A DNA stretch of 64,000 bases. Origin: Pempheris klunzingeri (Eukaryota > Chordata > Actinopteri > Acropomatiformes > Pempheridae). The stretch covers positions 18,028,885 to 18,092,884 of the forward strand of contig NC_092029.1 in assembly GCF_042242105.1 (NCBI RefSeq), written 5' to 3'. The translations under genes and the position numbers were made by a program. Position 1 is the stretch's first letter, and every line of letters begins with the position of its first letter. Shown piece by piece: positions 24,516-36,800 of the stretch. A model generated the notes under the pieces. The model was given only the letters and a program-made list of their open reading frames with translations, was not told the DNA's origin and searched no databases.

Positions 24516-26747
24516 TTAGCTGAGACTGATAACCACACGTGATCCGACGACCCAAATCCACTCCGGAATACATCGCATGAGTCCGTACTGTGAGGAAAGA
24601 GAGCAAAAAAATACAACAACATGAAAAATCACGTCATCTTGTCACTTCCTGAAAGTATAACAATTACAAACTGACACTGTGACTTATTTCGCGCCGACCT
24701 GCAGAGTATGAGGCCAGTAGCCGGTGGTCCTATTGGAGACGCCCAGGGTGGAGATGGCGTGGCGAGCATAGACCTCTGGCTTTGGTGCGAACCAGCCCTG
24801 TGCTGATGATGCTGTCGATGGGGATGATTCTCGGCCACTTGAGGCTATCTGGTTACACATACACACACACTGTAAATGAAGAACTGACACACGTGCAGTT
24901 CTCTATACTCAGGTTCAAAAGTGACTTCACAAGGAAAAGGGCACAGAGGCTGAAAGAGTTTTTCTGAATTGAATCGTGTCTAAATACAAGCAGCAATACA
25001 AGAACTTTATGTAAATAAAATGTTCTAATTCTTTTTATTCAAATCAGGAATCATTTGATCACAGAGTAAATCCACAAGTTAATGAATCTACCTGTGGCTG
25101 TGGTTGGCACTAAAAATGTAATTATGTTTTGTACCCAGCCCTACTTGCCAATGGTCATACGGGGGATCTACCTGGAAAGGAATCAGACTTTGGACAAAGA
25201 TTCCTTTGTCGCTGTATTCAAGGTGAAGAGCTCGTGAGAAATGGTCCAGGTAGCCCTGAAATGTCAGGAGAAGAAAGGGAAAGAGGATTAATGTCAGGGC
25301 AGAAAAATGTGTTTGTAGCAATGTTTTTGCTTAGAGGACAGAAGCAGGATGATTCATAAAGGGAACAGATGCAGATATCTCCAGTGTTGTGGCTCACAGT
25401 GGAGGCGGTGAGTGTCACTCTTCCGGGCAGAGGTCTGCAGCAAGCACCGGATGATATATTGACCACAGCTCCTCTGCTGCGCTCCACCATCCCGGGCAGC
25501 ACCAACCGAGTCATCAGAGTAGTGACCGCAACGTTCCTTCTCACCACATCCAACAGGTCGTGCTCGGGCATTTCAATCAGGCTCTGAGGGGAAGCCAAAG
25601 ACTTGTCCACACAGTTCACCAGGAAGCCCACATCTTTACCCCTCATGGCGTCTTTGATGGGCTTGCTGGCACCCTGGTCCAGAGAGAAATCGGCTAGGAC
25701 GACAAGAGTTTCCACTCCATAGTTTTGGGAGAGGGATGCAGCGGTGTCTCTGACAGAGGTGTGGTCCTGAGTGACAAAGATAATGCTGACACCATGCCTG
25801 GCCAGCTCCTCTGCATAGGCTTTGGCCACAGGCTCTGATGCACCTGACGGGAGAGAGAACAATATTCATTCATCAGTTAAAGTCAGGAGAGATGAGGATT
25901 GACTGAGAGCACTATACTGCTGAAATAATAAGCCGATTAGTCAACTGCCAAGAAATTAAACAGCAAAAATTGAAATCAGTTGATTAACCATCATTTATCA
26001 GGAAAACAGCTGTTGGTTCTAATTGCCTCTTTTCTCCGTTTTGTATAACTGTAAAAGGAATCTTTGAATTTTTGATCAAAATAATCACAATAAGCAATCT
26101 GAAAATAACATCCTGGACATTTTCGAGGACTGCGACATCTTTAGTCCACAGTTATATATTTACACATGAATCATTTTATCTATGAAGTGTCAGAAAATAG
26201 TAAACGACAGCTCCTTGCAAATTCTCAAAGCCCAAGTTGACCTGTACAGATTTCTTGTTTTGTGCCACCACCTGTTAAATATCCAAAGATAATCATTTCA
26301 CAATGATCAACAAAGCAAATCGTCAAATTTGAGAAGCTGAAACCAGTGAATGTTGGTATTTTTTGCTCAATAAATAACTGAATCAACACATGTAATCAGG
26401 TCAATCTATTCAAAAGATCTCACTAAAATGAGCAAAAAGACTCAAACTCGAACAACTGACTTTCCTCTCCGTCACACAAATGATGCAATCCTATTGTTTC
26501 TGCTGTGATCACCTGCTGCATCCTTACCATAAATGACAGCCCAATCACCAAATCTTTGGGTCAGCTTCTTGCTCGGGATCATTCTTGGGAGGAAATGCAC
26601 CCTGACCAACGTGCAGCAGTCTCTCAGCAGGATTACTGCCCTGCTGGCCGTATAAAGAGCACCGACCAGGGCCAGGGTTTCAAAGTAAGAACTGCATGAC
26701 CGAGAAATTTCTCTGTACAGGAACTCAAAGCTGTCAACTGCCGCCAT
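24516..26747 (-). CDS. hsdl1: HSDL1, inactive hydroxysteroid dehydrogenase-like protein 1, five exons
   Basis: Exons 26528-26747, 25398-25843, 25172-25255, 24699-24848 and 24516-24587 join in frame to 323 residues (human 330). The start [18 protein letters not shown] aligns with human; an upstream in-frame ATG at 26756 is less likely. The SDR fold is evident from [21 protein letters not shown], the [26 protein letters not shown] core and the C-terminal [14 protein letters not shown] block. Human HSDL1 is a mitochondrial SDR pseudoenzyme with Phe218 in place of the catalytic Tyr. Here the position is Leu218, the usual Lys four residues on is Thr222, the cofactor-loop glycines after Gly74 are Pro78 and Ala80, and the NNxG motif reads Asn-Cys-Val-Asp (150-153). 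Ser205 is kept. Oxidoreductase activity is therefore very unlikely. The gene is head-to-head with tbc1d32. Confidence 0.93.
25960..26400. repeat. Dispersed teleost repeat family, copy 5
   Basis: Fills most of hsdl1 intron 1. It starts with GCCGATTAGTCAACTGCCAA, contains GTTTTGTGCCACCACCTG and TTTGAGAAGCTGAAACCAG, and ends near AATAAATAACTGAATC, the family order seen at copy 3. Confidence 0.55.
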
Positions 26748-27861
26748 GGTCAACACTGGTGATGCTGATGCTAGCTTGCTAACTGAGGCTTATACGGTCG
26801 ATTTAACGCTGAGATTTCTAAACGTCTTTAACTAGTAAGTCAGACGTGGTAACAAAAGATGTCGCCGTGCCTACATAGTAAGTTTCTGATAAACCGTTCA
26901 CGGATGAGAGACGTTTCGGCACGCTGAGATGTCTCCTGAACAGCACCCGGTAGAATGAGCAAAACATTGAGTCACGTGACACCGGCCCTCATTGGTGCTG
27001 CATTCACAGACACATGAAAATAAATTTCAGCTTCGTTTTGTACTCAAAAGTAATATTTATATAAGTATTTATTTGTAATTTTGCTGCAGTGAATGAATAA
27101 TAAATCGATTATATCTGAATTTTCTCGTCATATTTAACCTTTAGTTGTCCTCATTATTTGGAGTTCACGTGTGAAAGTTATATTTCCGATGCTCAGGAAG
27201 GCCGCGTGTAGTTTTTTCCGGCGTCCCACAATGCACCTCCTTTCACGGCAAGTCGACGTTTCCATAGAGACGAAGCAGTCGGTGGCAACCGCTACCTGGA
27301 TGAAAAGCTTTTGCTAGTCCACAAACAAGGTGACGGGTTTGAGATTTAGTCCACAGTATGTCTCTCTGCGTGGGTGCTTCGTTTGTGCAGCGGGGATAAT
27401 TTTGGTTTTCACTCAGCTGCGCTTTCAGTTGAAATTGGGTAATTCTACCTTTAGCTAGCTGTGTTAGTGGTGCATTCAGCAGCGTCAAGCTAACCAGAGA
27501 GAAGCAACTAACTGATTTTGGCTTCAAAGTAAAAAAGTAAATATCACATAGTTGCCTTGGGTGTACAGCATGGATCCGTTATTTGTTTTTGAGTGGAAAC
27601 GGCTGCTCATTTTCACAATGGAAACCACTGTTGTCCAGAGAGATAGCCAATTATCACACTTGTTTTTGATGGACAAGCATCTGTCATAGATTTTGCAGTT
27701 TAAACTTGCTTGCTCGACTTTGACTATGGTTCTGCACCTCAGCTGCAAGTGACTATACATCTAATTTTGTTGTTTTTGCACAGCAGTTTCTTCATTTATT
27801 GCTGTAAAGGAAACAAACTCAAATCCTTCTTTCTGTCCCATCGTAGGGACCGGCTGTAGAG
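26748..27861. promoter_or_regulatory. Head-to-head promoter region of hsdl1 and tbc1d32
   Basis: The two start codons face apart, 1114 bases between them. A GT donor at 27330 after ACAAACAAG and an acceptor (TCGTAG) at 27846 suggest a noncoding first exon of tbc1d32 ending at 27329. The transcription starts would then be only a few hundred bases apart. GC content rises locally near 26880-26990 and 27180-27300. A candidate RFX X-box lies at 27258-27271. Confidence 0.6.
27258..27271 (+). promoter_or_regulatory. Candidate RFX X-box, GTTTCCATAGAGAC
   Basis: Matches the X-box consensus RYYNYY-N(1-3)-RRNRAC with a 2-base spacer. X-boxes near transcription starts mark ciliary genes controlled by RFX factors, and tbc1d32 is a ciliary gene. 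The site lies within about 70 bases of the inferred first-exon donor. Confidence 0.5.
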
Positions 27862-30800
27862 ATGTCTCAGTTGTCAGCTGAAGATGAGGCAGAGTTGCAG
27901 TCCCTGCTCAAGCAGCTTCTGAGAAGCATCAACGACAGAATCTCTGGCGCTCCGTCAACTGAATGTGCTGAAGAGATCCTCCTTCACCTGGAGGAGACTG
28001 ACAAGAACTTCCACAAGTAAGTCTGTGACACTTAAACCTGAAGTTTACATGCAGACTTGCACGTTTTACCAAAAGCAATAGAATGTTTCTACTTTTTACT
28101 GTCCTCTTATTGATTGTCATGCTGTGAGTATACAACAGATACACTGTACAATAGGTTTTATTCTGTCTATGCTCTCTTTCCAGTTATGAGTTTGTCAAGT
28201 ATCTCCGTCAGTATGTGGAGAATTCACTGGGGACTGTGGTAGAGGAAGAGACCAAGAACTTGACCAGAGGAGATGGACAACATGCAATAGGCTCAGGTCA
28301 CGACGCGTTGATCCACGCTGTCACCCGAAGGACTAGAGACTCAGCGGAGTAAGTGTGGTTCAAACAGATCTGTGAGTTTTGTTTGTTCAGCTCCTTGTTA
28401 TTTAGAGATGCCAGAAAGGTGGAGAATCCCACCTGCGTATCAGGAAAAATACAACAGACCCACAGACCCACCCACTGTTCAAGTCAGAGTTCCAAGTACA
28501 AAACTGTGCAGCATTTCTATTTCCAAACCTTAAGATAGTTTCATTCAACCTTTATTGATCCCCAAGGGGAAATTCCATTTTTACAGTGGGGGGGAAAGTG
28601 GGGAGGTAAAACAGGAGGAGAGAGAGAGGGGAGGAGAAAAAACATGCGACACCAGACTGTACTCATGTGGAGTGCAGTGTGGGACCGGTAAAAAACAAAT
28701 TTTTAGCACATCACATGACAATAACAACATTGGAAAAGGGGAGTGGAGATATTCCAGCACCTCAGGAGGCAGGCCGCTGGCTACAGCCCCGATAGACGAA
28801 CCCTTCGTGCTGGAGGGGTGGAAGCTGGCGAAGGCGTTGGATGTAGGGCAGGAGTAAGTCCTGATGTGTTTGCTCATCAGTTCCCCAAACCCGCCTCAGT
28901 TCATTCGCGGTCGTCGGCGATAACATGGCGGTTGCCATGGAGACGTCCCTGGTCTGGTTCCAGACAAGCCAACAAGCACCAGGTGGATGGGGGGTGGCAT
29001 GGGGAAGAGTGTCCCAGCTGCAGTGAACTCAGAGGGGAGATTGTTCCAGCAGTGACCTTGGCCAAGGCCACAGTTTAGGGGAGGCCAATTCAGATTAGAT
29101 TATTTGGGTTAGAGCGAGACAGCTGTATTCAATAGACTTGGCTTACTCTATTGTCCATTCTGGTCACTCAATCGATCCAATCGATCCAATCGATCCAAAC
29201 GATTCAAACGATCCAAACGATCCAAACGATCCAATCCTTTCTGCAGAGCCGAAAGCTTCTCCAAGATGTTATCCGTGCGGTTGAGAACCGCAGCTGCGGC
29301 CGCGGCCTGAGCCCTGCCTAAACCCTCAATCATGGCCGGCAGCGGAGTGGGGCCCTTGACTGCTGCCACTGTCTTCCAGTTTTGACGATACATCAGTGCA
29401 AAGCAAAAACCAATCAGCAGAGCACCAATTATCATGGTTCCAAACAGATAAACATCTTCCACGTCCTCAATGGACAGGTCCGCCAGGCACATGATCCTCC
29501 ACTTATCCCACGAGTCGACCATGTAGCCAGCTGGAAACGTTCCTTGAGGGCATGCCGGTTCCCCAGGCACCGCTCTTCTGGTGCTGAAAATTTTATCTGA
29601 CCAGTTCACTAATTCCATGGTTAAGGTTTAGAGTTTTAGAGAACAGTGCCGAGAGAGGCTCCTAGTCAAGACAAGACTGAGAGCAGAGCAGGAAAAGATA
29701 AGGGAAGGAGAGAGAGGGGAGAATGCGACCGCCTTCGTCAAGAGCCAAGGAAGAAAAAAAACCAAAACAAAAAACACACACTGATGCTTGATCATCTGTG
29801 ATAAGAAGCTAGCTACTATCGTCTGATGCCACTGATGTAACTGTGGCTTAGGCAGCAGTTGTTGTTATTTTTGGGGAAAAGGATGCCTCGTAGGCATTTA
29901 CAAGATGTTTCTTATCTGTTTTTCTGAATTAGGAAATTGATGTGACCCTAAATTGAAATTACAGGAAAGGGTTAATGATTCTGAAACAAGGTGACCTCAG
30001 CAAAACACTAATGTACTTCTTTTTGTGGCAGGTACCAGCAGATGATGCAGGCCTTGAAAAACACTATGATCATGGTGGTGGAGTCTTTAATCAACAAATT
30101 TGAGGAGGACCAAATGAGGAAAGAGGAGATGCACCGAGAGAAGCAGCACAGTCAGTCCAACAGTCAGTATACCGACAACTGCTCAGACAGTGACTCCTCC
30201 TTCAACCAGGTTAGCGATACAGTAGATACCCTCTGATGGCAAAAATGATTACATTTTATTAATTCATTGCCTTTTAGGCCATTAGTGAAGAGTCACATAA
30301 ATTACCAACATTGTATTTTAGCACCAATCCCTGGAAGGCACAATTGCTGTTCCTTTCCATAGTAGATGGAGGGCAAAGCCTACAGTAGATCCATCTAGCG
30401 AAACTTGTGGTGTGCTGCCATGAGACAATGAGAGCGCTCTTCGAATTTATGTTTATGGTGGATCATAAAAAGTTTTGTTCATCTCTATTTCCCTTTCCAG
30501 AGTTATGCATTCATCAGACAAGAGCAGCTGCAAGCTTTGGCTGAAAAACTTGACTCCAGCAGTCCCAAAGAGGTAAAAAGGCTCACTTACACATTATGAT
30601 GGTGTACATTGCTGTTTCAGAATTTTTGTCAGGACACTGCTGAGTACTGGGATATAGGAGAGTGGTTTCCAAGCTGGGGGTTGCTAAATAAATCTGAGGG
30701 GACATGAGGTGATTAATAAGATAGGGACCTAAAAGGTGCCACAATAAATAATGTGTATCTTTTCTCATAGTTTCATTTTTCTGCTGAATCGCTGGCAGTT

Positions 30801-33800
30801 TACCTCTTCAGACCTCTAAAAACAAAATAAAAAAAGACCAATCTTTGGTAGAAGAGTTTGTTTCCAGCAGACATCAGGCTGATAATCAGACTGAATTGCC
30901 ATCTTGTTACACAGAATCCATTCAGCCTTACATTGTGTTCATGTTTAAAGGGGGGCAGTCATTTTGTTTTGCAGAGCCCCAACGATTCAGTGGTGACTGC
31001 AGAATCTGTTTTGTCACTTTCAATTAACACAGAGGCAAAGGTAACGATGACTAGGAACTGTTAACTTTCAGTTTTTCCAAGAATTGTTTTTAAGAGTTGT
31101 TATAAGTGGACTTATAAGCAGCCTGTGCAGCTGTGTTGTTGTCATCCATGGTTTTCATAATGTTTGTTGATACCTTTCTGTTCCTGTTGCTCATGGATGT
31201 AGCTTGGTAGCCAGCCAGCTATGAAAAAAGATTGCTTTCTTTTTTAATCGATTGTTTTTGGGCTTTATTTGCCTTTACTGGACAGTGACAAGGCAGACAG
31301 GAAATGGAGAGGAGAGATAGGGGTCTGACATGCAACTAAGGTTGCCAGCTGGATCGAATTGGCGACAATTGGCCATTTTCACAGAAGACATTTGGACTTG
31401 TGACAATAGGAAAAGCACAGGTGCAAATAATCAAATGAATGAGGGTTGGATTCCATTTAGGTGCTTTAGTTTCTGGATGCTGGCATTGTGCATGCTGACT
31501 CATTGTCACTGCTTACTGGGACGGAGCCATTGTTAATGTTATTAGCAACACCTGTGCTTTTCCTACTAGGCCTGTGCAGGCTTTTTTCACAGTGGTATGC
31601 TGTGGTATGCACTGTAACCATTCAGCTACCAAGGCACTCTTATGGTATAATTATTCTTAAGCCGGCCCACTAAGCTCTGATTGGTCGATTGTTTCACTAA
31701 CCCTCATGCTACCACTAGGTACAATGCCAGACCCATCTGAATCAGTGAAAAAAAAATCTGATTCAGACATCTGGAAGAAGGCTGAGTAGACTAATGCAAC
31801 TGGCGATGAGGAGTAAACATTCCTATGCTGAAAGGCATCAGAAGCTACAAAGTCTGAAAATCACCGCCGTAAATGCTAATATGATTAAAAGTGATGATGA
31901 AATGACGTAACTGTGTGTAGGTACGTTGGGAGGCTCTTCAGGCCCTCTGCTGTGCCCCCCCGTCTGACGTTCTGAGCTGTGAGAGCTGGAGCAGCCTGCG
32001 CAGGAACCTCTGTGCAGCCCTGACCGACCCCGACCTCAGCGTAAGCACAGAGCAGCCTCTACTCAGTAGTGTAGCGATCTGTGCCCGACAAATTCACATT
32101 TGATTCATTTACAAGTGAATCGCTTACAATCTGGTAATTTGTATGAACAATTTTAGGCTTTCTAATTAATGATTACAAACACAAAACGCTTGATGTTCAT
32201 CATCACATGTAATCCTGTCACACCTGCATAACTGAGGAGAAAACGAGAGAACACTGTTGTCCCTAATGATTGAGAGTTAATTGGTGGCAAATATGCACGC
32301 CACTCTCTCAGCAGAGGCTGCAAATCTTTTTAGTGATAATCTTGTTTAATTTCCTCTCATTATATTTTCTAATAATTCAACATTTATGTATCATTGATTT
32401 TATATATACAGTATATATATGATTGTCTGTGTGTGTGTGCATACTGATAACTTATGTCTCCCCCCTCAACTCCATCAGGATAATGTTTTGCAGTTCTTTG
32501 CCAAAAGCTTTTCCTCCTCTCCACTAAATGTGACACGAGAGATCTACACCAGCTTGGGTAGGCCATGCTGAATGTCTGCTATCAATCTCACTGACGGGAG
32601 AAACCTCTGGATTGTTCTCAATGAATAAATAATTCAAAGGCGTCACTGTGCAGAGTTTTGCTTTTGTAACTTTTAATTGTTAAACTGAAAATGTGCATGA
32701 TACATGTATTTTGTATATGCTTCATTATCTATATGATCATCAATATTATCATGCATGTAATGAGTGATTTTATAATAACTATTACTAACTTTTGATGTGC
32801 AGCTAAAAGTGTGGAGTCGGGGTTTCTGTCTCACAAGTTAAGCTTTCCAACTGGCTCAGCGGCCATCGACATCAACAGACCTGAGATCAGTCGTCTTCTC
32901 AAACAGGTACAACATCTCTTGTCTTACAGTTTTTGCGTATCACCATACAAACACGTTACAGCTTTCTCTCCTCCTGATTTGCCTCAGATTCGTTTGATGA
33001 ATGACTTTCAAAAGGAGGTGACAACCTTTTGGATCCGCCATCCTGAGAAGTGAGTTTTTACCCCAGTATGTTGCCAGGGTTGGCTGGTCTATCTCCACAT
33101 GTGTGTCTCTACATCCATCACTCACTAACTCCGATGCCACCGATTGAATTATGACAATGTAATAATGAAATACAAAAATAAAAGCACTTAATACCAGATA
33201 TCCTGCACTGCAATTTATAGAAACATAGAATTTGGTATTTGTGCAGTACATTTGCACTGGTCTTCTTTCTGCTCTGCTTTAGATATATGGAAGAAGTTAT
33301 AGAGAGCACCTTCTCCCTGCTGTCCTTCCATCATGAACTTGGCTCAGCCTCTCCAGGGACAGAGAAAGCCCTGGAACCCATTCACCTACTGTCCTTACTG
33401 GATATTAAAGCTACCTGGTTTAAAAAGTGGATGGTGTGTATTGCAAATGATTAGTGCAGATCCTTCTGTGTATGCACTATTGTCTTCATGTGCTGCTTCA
33501 CAATGTCTTTATCGCTCTGTCTTTTGTTCATATTGTTCTCTGTCTCATATATTCTTATCTATCTCTTGTCAATTCTGATCTGTCTACCTCTCCCTCTCTC
33601 AGCATGGATACTACAGTAGGACTGTGGTTCTCAGACTCCTGGAGAGAAAATACAAGTCTCTGGTGAGTGATTCACTCACTAATCAATACTTCTAACTCCT
33701 TTGTACGTCTGAGAAGTCTGACACCACAGAGAAAACAACCAACCAAACAAGCAGGAAAAGACTTTCCAGAAGGCATCCGAACCCACAACTGAATTAAGGC

Positions 33801-36800
33801 ACCAGAAACCTTTGCATTGTTGAGTGCATTTACATTTCTGTATAAATTAGGGAAAGGCACAAATCTGGTCTGAACCCTGCTATGTTTTCAGGTTTGTAGA
33901 ACTACAAAAGTACATTTGTAATTACACTCTGAGAAGGATGCTCACCAGTTTCCAGCAAGGAATATGTACCAGTGTATGTGTATTCAAAATGAAAACAGAT
34001 GGTGAGAAGTGTAAGGAATCTCCAAAAGATGAGTTGCATTCAACTGATGCCTGCAGTGAAATTCTCACCCATACTTAACCTTACCTGTGCTTATACTTAA
34101 CTGTACTTGTTGTATGTGTATGTGTGTATGTTGGATATTAATTACTATTTAAATCATCATGTGTTTGCTGTTACACTAAAAAATGTGTTATCTGGGCAGT
34201 AAATAATGTGATTGAATAAGCTCTTTTTCCGTCAGTAAATAGCTGTTTTAATAATCAGAGTAAACCCATCCTTCATTTCTGCGCTCTGTGGCTGACACTC
34301 CTTCGAATACATAGTCATCACTTCTAGAGGGGGACTGGGGATGGGGAGGGGGGGTCTTTTCAATTCATGATGCTATGGTCTAGGACTCAGTGGTCGATGC
34401 CTGTCAGCTGTTGGCGGCGGGCGGCTCGCCCCCACCCATGTATCTGTGGGATGTGTAATAGTGCGTGTGAGAGACAAAGGGGCATGAGTTACTTTGACAT
34501 TTAAGAATTGATTGTTTAATCTTAAACCTCCCTCTGAACTCGTATTCCGACTGTAGAGGATTACTGTGGACTACTGTGGCGCCCTGAAAAGTTCTCTAAA
34601 GCAAATGTCAATAATTCTTGAAAAACACAAGAAGCCTGAACTACTCTTGCATTGCAGTGCATTGAAATTCCCCAGTGTGCTCAGATTTAGATGGAAATAG
34701 CAAAGTCTAGTCTTAAAACTCTTGATTGAGAGGTTGTATAAGAAGAGGCTGCATTGACATTCTGACTGAATTCTTCAGTAAGCCTGTTTTTTTAGGTCTG
34801 TTCACAGAAGCATCTAAATGTGGCACATGAGATTAGTAGTTGTCATTTCATTCAGCTGTTTGCAGCAACAACAATAACATGCGCTGCCTTTTTACTTTTT
34901 CAGATTGTAGCAGCCCTTCAGCAATGTATCCATTACAGTGAATCATGTGAGCGTTTCTCAAATAAAACAACTAATCTGGAGTCAGCGGAGCAGCAGAACA
35001 GTGGTAAGTAAAGCAGTCCCTAAACTCACAAATTCTTCAAGAGGTTTCTATACTTTTTCTGGCATATTTGAATACTATTTGAGTCTCAGTCTCTATGGTA
35101 AACATCATCACATTTGCAGTAATGCTGATTTAATGTGTGCCGTGAAACAAAGCAGAAAATAATACACTCAGGCTGAACTACTGTGAAAGCCTAATGAGAA
35201 AGTAATGCTTCATCTGAGGCCTGTGGGTGTTAAATGTATTTGCACCTAGACTAGACAGTTTCCTTACTGCACACATGCTGTCCCTGCTGTCATTAAAACC
35301 GAGGAATGCAGAGAAAAACAGTAGAAAGAAGAAATGAGAATGAAAAATGAGAAACAAAAGGTAAAGTAGACAGAAAAAACTGAGAGTGATGGAGAGTGGG
35401 GGATGATGGGAGGCTGAAAAATGAACTCGCTGTGGAAGACATGACTAAATAAATGATTAAGCTAAAGGTAAAGCAGGAAAGACACACAGGCATGTGCACC
35501 AGTGACGTTACATACATCTGACAGCTAGCATTCCAAAACAAATACACAAACAGAAGACTTAGGATTGGGTTCTGTTGCCTGGCACCACTCTGGTACAACA
35601 AATCCTTTTTACTGTATCTCTTATCCATTTTTATTGGCAAAGAGTAATATATCAGACCCTTGTCATTTTGCCATAGTAGTAGTTCTGTCTGTCCTCGATG
35701 TCCTTCAGTATTTGGAGCAAGTAGCCTGTGAAAAATTAGGTAAAAGTTCTCCTTTAAGACAGATACTTCATTAGCGAAGCCACTGTCGGTGAAAGTTATT
35801 TCTGCCTCTGGCTTCATAGGAAGTGTCTCAGTTGGCTCCACCTGCTATTTTAGTGTGGTAGATACACAACACATCTTCTGCAGCTCCTCTGATCTCCAGG
35901 TTGTAGCTACAGCTGAAATGTCATTGAAACTGCTTGAAAAAAAACAGAGGGGAACCTTTTTGAGTTAGGATTATTTTGTCACACTGATGTGCCCAAGGTT
36001 GAAACGGAACCTCTATTTAACTGCGAGGAAGAGTACTGTCTCGTTCCTCTCGTTTGGAGAGTGATGAAAGTGGTGTATCATTAGCCAAGAAAAACAAAGT
36101 TACTGCGCTTCTGAAATAATCAGGATAACATCATAACTTTATCCTTTAGATCTACAGTGTAGACTGATGATAAAATGCACATTTAATTGTAACAATTCAA
36201 TAAATCAGGGTGAATACAGTGGGAGATGGGGTGTAAGGGAATGTCAACGTGTGCGTTATCTCCTGTAAGCCAGCTGGCTATTTCAGACTGACCTTGTGTT
36301 GGATGAGTGGAGATACGCCAACTCTCCCATCACTGATACACTCCTCGTAAAAGAAGAGTTTATTGAGCTGTGCTTCTTCTTTTTGATTTTCTGCACCCCA
36401 GAGGCACTGCAAGGTTTTTTCATTTGTCAGTCTGATTCTAATGCAGACGCTTTATATATGAAATGTCTTTAAACTGTCAGCACTCCAGCACGGCGCAACA
36501 AGAGCACTCATCATGGTTTTATGAATGGTGGTCAGCATGTTAGAATATTGCCACTTCAGCCTCCCCTAAATTTCAGTATATATTTTGCGTCAGTTGTAAA
36601 CTGTGAGAAAGCCATTGAATAGATACATACATTTCCTTTGCCTTCTTCCTCCTGTTTTTCTTTGTTTTTCCTCCTTCCAGCATCTTTGATAATATCAACA
36701 ATATTTTGACCTCATGGAAACTGGAAATCTGATTACAGCCAAAGTCTTATTCAAGTCTAATTCTTATTCATGTTTTAGGTTCTGCACAGAGGAGTGTTTA

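Larger units (their letters stand above)
28545..29765 (-). mobile_element. Retroposon-like insertion with its own ORF, antisense in tbc1d32 intron 3
   Basis: Read on the minus strand this is a compact intronless unit of about 1.2 kb. It has a pyrimidine-rich leader (29765-29619), a 156-codon frame (29148-29618), a 600-base trailer, and an end reading GGGGATCAATAAAGGTTGAATG. That end (reverse: TTTATTGATCCCCAAGGGG) is the 3' terminus carried by many fish LINE/SINE elements and recurs at 50278. It also contains a canonical X-box, GTTGCCATGGAGAC (28931-28944, plus strand). Boundaries are approximate, and no target-site duplication was obvious by eye. I do not recognise the family. Confidence 0.55.

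Noticed and set aside
28581-28877. 98-codon minus-strand frame in the trailer of the intronic insertion
   Set aside because: Ends in low-complexity Ser/Pro/Leu text from a CT-rich tract. It is more likely part of the element's 3' UTR, although the first 35 residues look less random.
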